NCBI GenBank assembly: GCA_034509495.1
Contig: CM067505.1
Coordinates: forward strand, 936,903 to 1,000,902
Length of the DNA stretch: 64,000 nt
From: Acestrorhynchus altus
Lineage: Eukaryota; Chordata; Actinopteri; Characiformes; Acestrorhynchidae
Direction: 5' to 3'
The position numbers and the translations under genes were made by a program. Every line of letters starts with the position of its first letter. Position 1 is the first letter of the stretch. Shown here in pieces: positions 22,374-32,132 of the stretch. The notes beneath the pieces are model-generated. The model saw only the letters and a list, made by a program, of their open reading frames with translations, had not been told where the DNA came from and ran no database searches.

Positions 22374-24553
22374 CACCTAGTTGTTCATATATAGGAAAAG
22401 CATCTTGTACATGATTGTTTCCAGAAAGATGGTTCTACGTTGTTACCAGATTGATTAGGATGAAGGGCTTCAACAAAACAAGCTACAAGGTGTCGTGATT
22501 TCACCTCAATCAGGAGGTAGTTTTTGGTTGCTATGCTGCATGATGGACTGGAGAGGTCTGCATGGACCGTTTTTCTGAAAATAGGACTGAATGGAAATTG
22601 GCACCTTAAATCTTTCTATACAGTGGTGGTGAACGGATGCAGGCGTAACCACGACTACAAAACAAGTATAGCCACTTAGTTTACTATGCAAACCCACCAG
22701 AAAAGCTTCACGTGTTGTTTGGTGTCACTCTGGAAAAACAGTGACCTTCCCCTTTAATATTGTTCAATAGAGAACTGTGGCAGTGGGTCATTAGAGGTCA
22801 AGTTTACAGATACTTCAGAAATAAAATAAAAACAAATCATTCATTGGATCTTGAATCTGATGATGTCCATCTTTTACGTCTCCCAGTAGAACAGAAACGA
22901 ACCTCCTCAGTGATGCTGGTCATTATTCTGTTCTCTGAATTCCAATCATTTAAGATTTTTTTTTTTATTTTATTCGATGGAAAACCGGGTTAATTGAATG
23001 GATCCAGACACAGGAATTGTAATGAACACAGTAATAACACTCGTACTGTGTTCAGATCAGTGCCTTTGAACCGCTTTCATTTTAGACATTAGACTGAATC
23101 TTTGATTCTGTGTTACTGAACTGATCTAATCATTTTGTAATCAGACCTGTGAGTTAAGAGGTCATGGGCTGCGTTCACATTACCAAGGTTAAGTGACTCC
23201 AATCTAATTTTTCAACCTAACGTCACCCAGATCTGATTTTCTCAAGGCTGTGTTGACGTGTCAAATCTGATCTTCTCACACGGGATTTGAGCTACTTTCA
23301 CACGCAGTTCTAGATCAGACATGTATCCAATTTGTCTGATTGCCCAAAATAAAAGTCTGATCACCGTCAATTTAGCCAAATCCGATCTGAGCAAAGATGA
23401 AGCTTCTAATGTGAACGGAGTCTTTTTCGCTCTAGCAATCTGATAAGCTCTGAATCGTGTATATCTGGTGCTAACTTGTTTATAGAGTATTAATATAGAT
23501 GCAGCTTAATCTAAACCCGATTATATTCAGAACCAGTTGAATGTTCTTGTAACTCGAATGCTGGACTTGTGAAGACAGCTGGCCTCTATGAGGTCAGTCA
23601 GTGATTTTTTATGTATTTTAAAAAGATGAATTTTACACTTTTAACCAGGATTGACGACTAAAACTTACCTATTTCTATCATTTCAGACTTTATATTTTCA
23701 ATTTTATACAACAAAAAAAGATTCGATCTGTCACCACAAGTTTCAGTATTCAGTACGTGTTGTTTTGGACTCAAAGTTGAGATGTTTATTATTTAGAGCT
23801 GAAAGTTTATAGTGATTGTCTCAAATTTACAATAAAGGTTCATGCAAAATCAGATTTCTGTCTCTGGTTTCTCACGGGTTCATTAAATGTGTCTGATCCA
23901 AACCCACAGATCTACTGTAGCGTAAGGCTGGGTGATATTACTAAAGAGAAAACATCGATAATATGACGAAAACCTGAACGGGCTGCTGGATCTTCTGTAA
24001 CATCTTGGTGGCAGAAACCAATGAGATATTAAAGAGGCACGAAGGGGACCTACACAATATTAGGACAGGTGGTTTTAATGCCATGGCTGACTGCTATGTG
24101 TAGAACTCTGATTGTAAAAAGTTCTAAAATTGATAATAATAAAGAATATAAAGCTACAATAATGACTTTCGTTTAACATTTATTTGACTTTTATAATAAA
24201 ACACACACATTAACATAATGAACAGGAATCCCAGAGTCAGCCTTGGGAACTCCTCAAAGCTCTCCTGAATGATCTTGGGTGTGAACAATTTTACACAAGG
24301 TTCAACTTGATGTTTCCTGGAACTGAACCAATTATCTTGCAAAGACACTACTTACAAGTCATACAAGGGATTTCACAGTTAGCTGGATGACCTAATCCCC
24401 AACTGACCAATAGTAATGTTCCTCAGCTCTCCAGCTCTTCTACTGGATGAGGTTTAGACTCAAAACATCTGGTTCAGTGAGAAAGCCTGACTTTTGGAGC
24501 TTTCTCAACACAAGTGTCTGAAGATGAACAACCACATGTCTGTATCTCTAACA
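22374..24553. other. Intergenic region MIF4GD-MRPS7
   Basis: No coding exon recognised. It contains a MITE-like element (23172-23417), AATAAA signals such as the one near 23830 that may end MIF4GD, and TTTATT near 24180 as a possible minus-strand poly(A) signal for MRPS7. Confidence 0.5.
23172..23417. mobile_element. MITE-like element with 11-bp inverted ends
   Basis: Starts CGTTCACATTA and ends TAATGTGAACG, an exact 11-bp inverted repeat enclosing 224 bp with no coding potential and several repeats of aatctgat. No convincing target duplication was seen. Confidence 0.5.
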
Positions 24554-26982
24554 CTACCACCAGCGGTAGTGAGCGAATGCTCTGTTGGCTTCGGCCATCT
24601 TGTGAAGGTCGTGTTTCCGCTTGATAACATTCCCCTCGTTAACGAAAGCAGCCAAGAACTCCTGGGAGAGCTTCTCGTACATGTGCGTGCGGCGGTGCTT
24701 GTTGTCCCGACATTCTGTAATCATCCACTTCATGGCCAGGAAACGCCGTCGGGTGTCCTTCAATGGGATGGGGACCTGAGGGACAAACAGCGAACTATAA
24801 AAATGCTTTACTGTTTTGGTCACAGGGGTCAAGGGTCAGTTAATTGAAAAAATTTATTTTGGGTTTTACATTTGGTAGAAGTGGGGCGGGTGTCCCACCT
24901 TTGCTTTACTCCTAAAGAACCAGAGATATGCAATAAGATATGCTAAGCTTTGTAATTCAGGATCAGAGTAACCTAAATACATGAGATATCATGAACCTAC
25001 CTTATCTAACCATCTCAATCTGCTGAATTAAATCCCAGTTAAAATGCATGTTTATTGCTCTCTCCACGTGCATGCAGACTTGGACTGATCAGCGAGATGG
25101 GGTGGGGCTAATGATGTCACTGAGCCAGACATTTGGTTGCAGAAGAAAACAAGAAACTTTCAGCTCAAAAACACTCTGGACGAGCAATTTCCAACAGGAT
25201 GTCTGAGATATATTGTTTTAGTCCTTCTTTGGTGAATAAAAGTACGTCTAACTACAAAACCATCACGTAAAATTGGCCTAGAGTTCTAAAGGTTAAAGAG
25301 CCCATGAAGAACAGCCCCAGTGCTCCATAAGCACTGATGGAGCTGCAGTACACTAACCTGGTAGTTCTTTCCTCCTTTCTGAATGTTGGCCAGTCCGATA
25401 ACCGGTTTGCAGTTTTCTAAGGCCTGGTGGAAGATGACGTACGGGTTACACTCGATCGCCTCCTTCTCTGCCGCAGAAGCTCGGTGGTATTTCTCCACCT
25501 GTTTCCGCTTTATTGTCTCCAGAGTCTGAAAGCAGAGGAGAGATGCAGGTAAAGATCAGAGTCCAGGTCCAGCTTAATGTTCTAACACACAACTAAAAGA
25601 GAGTCCAAACTTTAGAATGGTACTGTACGTTACTTCAGAAGAGGTGTTTGTTTCTCACCTGTGTCATGATTTCTCTGGCCAGGATTTTATTGCCATCCTG
25701 CATCATCAAGTTGATGAACTTACTGTTGAGTGAGAGAAAGTTAAACTGTCATCGGACCAGACTCTCAGAACCGAACCAAACACACAACAGTTACACTCGA
25801 TTAATCCAATCAGAGTCAGTGTTCAATTACTTCAGCTCTGTTAAGGTGGTACAGGTGGGATTACCTGATGACCGGGTCATCAAAGGGTGAGCTGGTGATG
25901 CTGTTCAGTGCTGCCTTGATGGGTCGGGTGGTTTTCAGCTCTTTCTGCTCTTTCTGCTCTGAGGTCAGCTCAGACTCTGGAATCATATAGACGTCTTTAC
26001 AGGGCTCCGGCTCCAGGTAGTACAGGTTATAGCGAGTCCACCGCACTGAAGTCAGCCTGAAGAAACATCAGAGAGGTCAGTTTTATCTGACTGTAGGTAA
26101 AGCTCTTTATCTACCTGTATATCTCTCTGCAGATCTATCTGTGTTGTAAGAATAGAAAGGTTTCAAGGTATGAAAAATATCAGAGAACACTATTTTTAAA
26201 TGATTAATATTACAATTGTCATCATCAGTAGAAAATTGAACAATGAAATTTAAGGTGACTGAGTCTGGATAGGCTGCGTCCTGTATTACAGATCTGTAAA
26301 CAGTGTGGATAGGCTGTTTCCTGTATTACAGATCTTTAAACAGTGTAGATAGACTGTGTCCTGTATTATAGATCTGTAAACAGTGTAGATAGACTGTGTC
26401 CTGTATTATAGATCTGTAAACAGTGTAGATAGTCTGTGTCCTGTATTATAGATCTGTAAACAGTGTAGATAGACTGTGTCCTGTATTATAGATCTTTAAA
26501 CAGTGTAGATAGACTGTGTCCTGTATTATAGATCTGTAAACAGTGTAGATAGACTGTGTCCTGTATTATAGGTCTGTAAACAGTGTGGATAGACTGTGTC
26601 CTGTATTACAGATCTGTAAACAGTGTAGATAGACTGTGTCCTGTATTATAGATCTTTAAACAGTGTGGATAGACTGTGTCCTGTATACAGGTCTGTAATA
26701 TCTCCTGTATATAGGTCTGTAAACAGTGTGGATAGACTGTGTCCTGTATTACAGATCTGTCAACAATGTGGATAGGCTGTTAAAGGTGAGCCTATAGGAC
26801 ACGAGGTTATATCAGCATACAAACGCTCTTAGATGAAGGATTGAGGTGAATATTGTATCCTGGCTGTGATGATAGACTGTGACTCTAGCTGATAAAGACT
26901 AAAGCTCTGTTTTAAAGCTGTAAAAAAGGTTAATTTACCTCGGACTCCACGGCTGCAGCAGCTTCACTATGGACGCCGCCAT
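24554..26982 (-). CDS. mrps7: Mitochondrial small ribosomal subunit protein uS7m
   Basis: MRPS7 is the mitoribosomal homologue of bacterial S7 and nucleates the head of the 28S subunit. Minus-strand exons: 26939-26982 (MAASIVKLLQPWSP), 25865-26056, 25659-25722, 25358-25525, 24554-24775. They give a perfectly open 229-residue frame. S7 features: DDPVISKFINLMMQDGNK, KRKQVEKYH, NPYVIFHQALENCKPVIGL, RRFLAMKWMITECRD and the C-terminal KRKHDLHKMAEANRAFAHYR followed by WW and TAG. The start codon sits inside GAAGATGGCGGC (plus-strand positions 26975-26986), a YY1-type promoter-proximal motif typical of mitochondrial housekeeping genes. Intron 1 carries a 40-bp tandem repeat. Intron 4 carries a single-unit copy of the minisatellite-bearing dispersed element. 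Confidence 0.97.
24890..25250. mobile_element. Single-unit copy of the dispersed element that hosts the 52-bp minisatellite
   Basis: Contains aaagaaccagagatatgca, ggatcagagtaaccta, one ggactgatcagcgagatggg unit, then gatgtcactgagccagacat and cagctcaaaaacactc. Related flanks occur around 40985-41100 and 54790-55480. In MRPS7 intron 4. Confidence 0.6.
26262..26790. repeat. 40-bp minisatellite in MRPS7 intron 1
   Basis: About 12-13 head-to-tail copies of gatctgtaaacagtgtagat plus agactgtgtcctgtattata, well conserved with a few shortened units near 26680-26710. A single related unit reappears at 28055-28090. Confidence 0.95.
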
Positions 26983-27224
26983 CTTCCCGCTCAAGCTGGC
27001 CGAGCTCGCGCCGGTTTAAAAACAACGACGGAGGATTTTTACTGATTAAGAAATCCTGAAGACGTGGCGAGGCCAGAATAACTCAGGATTGTGATATAAT
27101 AAATCCTCACACTGCCACGGCTACACGGCCGTTATTAAAATTATATTTCTGTAAATATAAAGGCAAGTTGATGAACACCCTCTGATTTCTCTGGTGACTC
27201 CTGCCCCTAGTGGCCAGACAGAGA

Positions 27225-27495
27225 ACAGCCTCCTTAAACACACCTTAAACCCCTTAAGAACAGTCAGCCCCTTAAACATTTCTTAAATACTCCGTAAACA
27301 CATAGAACACCCCTTAAAAACACCCAACACCCCCTAAAACACACCTTAAAATGCCTTAGAAACACATTAAACATCTTAAAAACTCATATTCTACCCACCT
27401 TAAAAATATTACTTAAACATTTTAAACGCCTCTTAAACACACACTGTAAACACCTAAAACACCCCCACAAACATCTTAAACACCCCTTAAAAACA
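27225..27495. repeat. CCTTAAACACC low-complexity tract
   Basis: Irregular repetition of ccttaaacac and variants upstream of MRPS7. Confidence 0.75.
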
Positions 27496-27504
27496 TTATG
27501 TCTG

Positions 27505-27615
27505 TGCTTTCTGGTGTCGACCAGAGGACAGGTTCCTCTCTTGAGCCTTGGTTCCTCTTAAGGTTTCTTCCTCCTGGGGGAGTTTTCCCACCACTGTTGT
27601 CACTGGCTGCTCAAT
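27505..27615. repeat. Dispersed fish repeat fragment
   Basis: The stretch from ctggtgtcgaccagaggaca to ttgtcactggctgctcaatt resembles a very common teleost interspersed repeat. Recognised by memory of the motif only. The remaining 27615-28129 shows no gene. Confidence 0.4.
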
Positions 27616-28129
27616 TCAACCCATAAACACCTTAAAACACATTAAATACACCTTACTGTAAAAAATTTTTATTATTCATTCTCACTGTTTTTATCTAAAT
27701 GCTTTATTCATTCTAAATTTGGTAACATTATTATATAAACAAACATGTTTCATCATTTTACCTTTGTTCACCTGAATGATGATAACACTGAAAACATACA
27801 GACGTGCTTTACAGACGTGAGCGATACACAGAGAATGGGGAATGTTGTTTATTTATGCAGTGATTTGCAGTATTTACAGTAGTGATTTAGCATCAAGTAA
27901 TACTTCATAAGCAGTGTTTATTTCCCTTATAGCTTCATATAACGATTTGATCACAAATCAAGTTTACACAAATTATTATAGCACCAACACGGTGAATTAA
28001 AAGGGACCAACAACAACCTCTTTACACTGGTCCCAGTTTAAAGCTTGGCTGCTGGCTGTGTCCTGTATTATAGATCTGTAAACAGGCCGGATGGGCTGCA
28101 GTCTGCAGTTGTTTAACGGTGTAACTATG

Positions 28130-30738
28130 CTACAGGGCAGTAGTACAGTGTGAAGGCCAGTCTGCTCTCAGCTCCTTGTGGATGTAGTAGTAGGCCCAGG
28201 CCACGATGGGGAACACGGTGATTCCGGCAGCCGTGCATACCCTCAGAACACCAACATCACTCCTGCAAAAGCAAGCCTTAAATCAGGACATACGTCTTTC
28301 ATATCATACTTTGTAGCACATGTATAAATGTTTGTGTTGATTTATTGTCCAAAAATGTAATCCCACACTTCCTATTGGGTGCAACTATTTGCTTGGATGT
28401 ATATGAGTGTATATGACAGTTTACCTTAGAAATGAACTTTCTCTCAATGTTTGGAAGCACTGCTAAAGAGTGAAGACCATGTAGAGAGCCCCCTATTGGG
28501 GAAATTGGAGTATTATTGGAAATTGGAATATACAGACTCACCGTCCTGAGTGTCGACACAACAGCAGCCAGAGCACCGTCAGCATCAGGCCACAGAACTC
28601 CCTGCAGAAAACAGAAAGACACCAGTCACAGAACAACCTTATTACAGGGTCACAGGTCAGCAGCCGACAAACTACAATCTGTTCTTGAGTGAAAGCAGAA
28701 ATACTTTATAAAGGTGCTTTATTTATGTGGACACTCTATGTGTTTAACCCCTCAGTGTCACTGCTGGACAGGGAACAGTCCACCGACCAGAAATGTCCAG
28801 ACGACAGCATCCTGTGGTCAGTGTCCTGTGAGCACTGATGAAGGACTAGAGGATGACCAACACAAACTGTGCAGAAACAGATGAGCTGCTGTCTCTGACT
28901 TTACATCTACAAGGTGGAGACACTCGGTAGGAGTGTCTAATAGAGTGGACGGTGAGTGGACACAGAGTTTAAACACTCCAGCAGCACTGCTGTGTCTGAT
29001 CCACTCGTACCAGCAACACACACTAACACACCACCACCATGTCAGTGTGACTGCAGTGCTGAGAATGACCCACCACACACATCATATCTGCTCTGTGGTG
29101 GTCCTGTGGGGTCCTGATCATTGAAGATCAGGGTGAAAGGAGGAGAATAAAGTCTGCAGAGAAACAGATGATCTACAGTCTGGAATTATAGAACCACAAA
29201 GAGAACCTGTATGATCAGAGGAGCTGACTGAGTGGACAGAGAGGAGAAATGAGGATATACTGTATATACACATACATTAATGATGTTTAATTAACGAAAC
29301 TCGATTAATCGATAGAACGTGAGTTTGTGTGGAAATTACATGAAAATTATGCTTTAAAAACATACTTTAACACTGTTCTGTTTTCATCACATCATATATC
29401 GATCTCTGATGCATATCACCCAACCCTACTTTTAGAGATGAGAGTGACTGTCCACTGTTAGTTAGTCCAGTGTTTGGGAGCCTAGTGTCTCCCATTCTAA
29501 AATAACAAAGCATGGGTCAGATTAGAGGCACGGAGGCTCCAGTTTCCCCCCACAAAAACATGGCGATCAGGTGAACTGACTGACTCTAAATTGTCCTGGT
29601 GTGTGAATGAGTCTTTCAGTGAACATATGTCTGTATGTCCAGATCCAGATTGGTGCTCTGTCCTGGGTGAGCCGCCCCCTCTGTCCAGTATGAAGTGCTC
29701 CCCGGTGTTATGAGCATACCTTCCTTCCTCCTGCTGGAAGATGTGTTTGACGCCATCATTGTAGAGCGTCCATCCCAACATCGCACCAAACCCAGTGGCC
29801 ACTGTCACATGTAAATCAGCGATTCTCCTCCACGGCCGCGTCTCTGTAACACAAAGCCAGGAGCGAAGACAGTCCAGAGGACAGTAGAAAACAGTACAAA
29901 TGTATCAAAAATATAAAAGTGAAAACTAAACATTTTACCAGATAAATAGGGTTTAAAATTGGGTTCTTGGAGGGTTCTTTAGTACCTCTATTGTACATCC
30001 TAGTGCTATATAGAACGCTTTTAAGAGTGTCCATAAGCAACTCCACCTGCCAGAATGGAGAACTGGAGACAGCGGTGGGGAACGGTCTAATTTACAGCCT
30101 TCACACCTGTATTTACCCCTGAAACTTTCAGAACCCCTGCATCAAACTTTCTGACTGCAATCACCATGTTTGTGCATTTATTGTGTCTATTAGGAAAGTA
30201 AATCCTTATCAAATCACATCAGATCAGGTTCCTAATGGTGTCCTGTGATGATCTCATGCAGCTTGAATGTTCTCCCTCAGTTCTGCAGATGGTGTGGTAG
30301 GGGTGGAGTGTTGATACAGCGTCCAATAGCATCCCACACATTTTCAATCAGGGACAGGTCTGGAGATGAGACCGACCACGGCGTAGTGTCTGTGTCTTCA
30401 AGACGAGATCTTGAGACGGCAGCAGTGTGTGGACGAGTGTCGTCCTGTTGTAATGGAGCACCGGAGTGTGTGTTCAGAAAAGGTAGAACCACTGGTTGCA
30501 GGACCTCACTGTTGTAACGTTGGTCTGTTAAAGTGTCTGTAATGAAGATCAGAGGTGATCTGACATCGTATGATTTGTTGGTCGTCTCCACCAAGACAAA
30601 CGCGGGACTCGTCACTGATGATGACCTGCTGACATTCTGAGCACGACACTATCGGTTGGTCATATAGATTTGATTACCTGTTATCTGTGGGTGGCAGCTG
30701 ATGGAAAAACACAACCCTGCTGGAACAGCATATCCCAC

Positions 30739-30792
<54 letters not shown>

Positions 30793-31452
30793 TGAGATAA
30801 TATGATGTTTGACATATATGATAATACTGTGTATTGATTATGTTCTGTATTGGAATCTGCTGCAGGTTCCTGCAGGTTCCTGTTGATCTGAGGCTGAGGA
30901 AGCTCACCATCCACAGTCCAGCGTCTGGGTCGTTTATCTGGGACAAACAGAGAAGGTTTTCTCACAGTTAGTCTGTGAAACGTTTCAGGTCTTGTAGGCG
31001 GGCCATAGCAGTGACATCCATAACAAAGCTCATATGTTATAAACACATTATTAAAATGAAATGAATAAGAACGAGTGCGAAAAGTAGATCCTTTCATTTA
31101 TTATTACTTTTTATTTATTATTATTTATTATCTGCAGACCTGCAGGCCAGTCTGAGAATGGCCTGCAGGTCTGCTGAGAGTGGTCAGAAGGTGAGACTGG
31201 TCAACAGGTAAGACTGGTCAGCAGATCTGTTGAGAGTGGTGAGCTGGTGAGAGTGGTCAGCAGGTGAGACTGGTGAGCAGGTTAGACTGGTCAGCTGGTG
31301 AGTGGTCAGCAGGTGAGAGTGGTCAGCTGGTAAGAGTGGTCAGCTGGTTAGTGGTCAGCTGGTGTGTGGAGAAGGAAAGTAAAGCACTTGCCTGAACGTA
31401 AGCAGCCAAAGTGAGAGAAGGAGGAGGCCATGAGGAGGTGAGCCTCTCCACT
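28130..31452 (-). CDS. tmem220: Transmembrane protein 220
   Basis: A small multi-pass membrane protein of unknown function. Minus-strand exons: about 31393-31452 (first exon, ...LAAYVQ), 30908-30937 (INDPDAGLWM), 30678-30738 (VGYAVPAGLCFSI), 29720-29843 (RIADLHVTVATGFGAMLGWT, FQQEEGR), 28542-28601 (EFCGLMLTVLWLLLCRHSG), 28130-28262 (VFPIVAWAYYYIHKELRADW, then PSHCTTAL and stop). All phases from exon 2 onward agree. QINDPDA, the EEGRE turn and the KELRADWPSHC tail are family hallmarks. Four hydrophobic helices are visible. Exon 1 ends CAG|GCAAGT, a GC-type donor. A likely ATG is in CTCATGGCCTCC, but one surplus base separates it from the LAAYVQ frame, so the start is uncertain. Confidence 0.87.
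28700..29275. mobile_element. Long copy of the dispersed MITE-like family
   Basis: Includes aggtggagacactcggtagg, gtttaaacactccagcagca, ctgctgtgtctgatccactc and ggagaataaagtctgcagag, all found inverted in the copies at 44300-44725 and 63255-63560. Non-coding, in TMEM220 intron 4. Confidence 0.7.
30235..30645 (-). mobile_element. Tc1/mariner-like transposase relic (DDE region)
   Basis: The minus-strand reading includes LTDQRYNSEVLQPVVLPFLN, a DDTRPHTA acidic box and SPDLSLIENVWDAIGR, which carry the second Asp and the Glu of a DD34E catalytic triad. The first Asp and the N-terminal DNA-binding part are absent. The same family as 6900-7205. In TMEM220 intron 3. Confidence 0.8.
30737..30790. 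repeat. (CA)n microsatellite against the TMEM220 exon 3 acceptor
   Basis: On the transcribed strand this is a (GT)n tract ending in gtgtag, the exon 3 acceptor. Confidence 0.9.
31140..31372. repeat. GGTCAGCAGGTGAGACT-type minisatellite
   Basis: Imperfect tandem copies of ggtcagctggtgagactggt in TMEM220 intron 1. A looser related tract (gtcactggtgtgacagtgtg) occupies 31665-31890. Confidence 0.85.
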
Positions 31453-31899
31453 GGGGAGAACAGCCCCGCACAGCCCTGTCGGTCACTGCTCCTCATTTCA
31501 CACCAACTCCAAAACTCTGACCAGTACGGCCAGGAAATCCCTTGACTTTGTGGCATTATGGAAACAGGTTTCTTTTTTATCTCTCCACTCACTCTGTTAA
31601 CATTTTAATAACCTATTTATAACATTTCATATCTAACAGTCTTTCCTTCATTTCATTTTACTGGACAGTGGTGTGACTGTGTGTGATGTGTTACCGGTCA
31701 CTGGTGTGACAGTGTGGTGTGTATTACTGGTGAGAGTGGTGTGATGTTGGTCAGTGGGTTGACACTGGTCGGTCAGTGGTGTGACAATTATTAACAGCTA
31801 TGTTACTGGTCACTGAGTGTGACCATTGTGGATGTGTTACTGGTCAGTGGTGTGACATTGGCTGGTGTCAGTGGTGTGACAGTGTGTTGTTAAATGTAT

Positions 31900-31903
31900 T
31901 AAG

Positions 31904-31941
<38 letters not shown>

Positions 31942-31957
31942 TCTATATATATCTCTT

Positions 31958-31991
<34 letters not shown>

Positions 31992-32033
31992 CAGAATTAT
32001 AAAGTAGATGCTATTTTCTCTCTCTGTGTGTCT

Positions 32034-32075
<42 letters not shown>
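31900..32075. repeat. (TA)n and (TC)n microsatellites upstream of MAP2K4
   Basis: TA runs at 31905-31980, followed by CT/TC runs at 32018-32074, ending 60 bases before the MAP2K4 start codon. These form the only sequence between TMEM220 exon 1 and MAP2K4 apart from the degenerate repeat at 31665-31890. Confidence 0.9.
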
Positions 32076-32132
32076 ACCATTTTGACCCCTGCTGTAGGTG
32101 CTGCTGCTGCTGCTGGAAATTCAACAACACAA

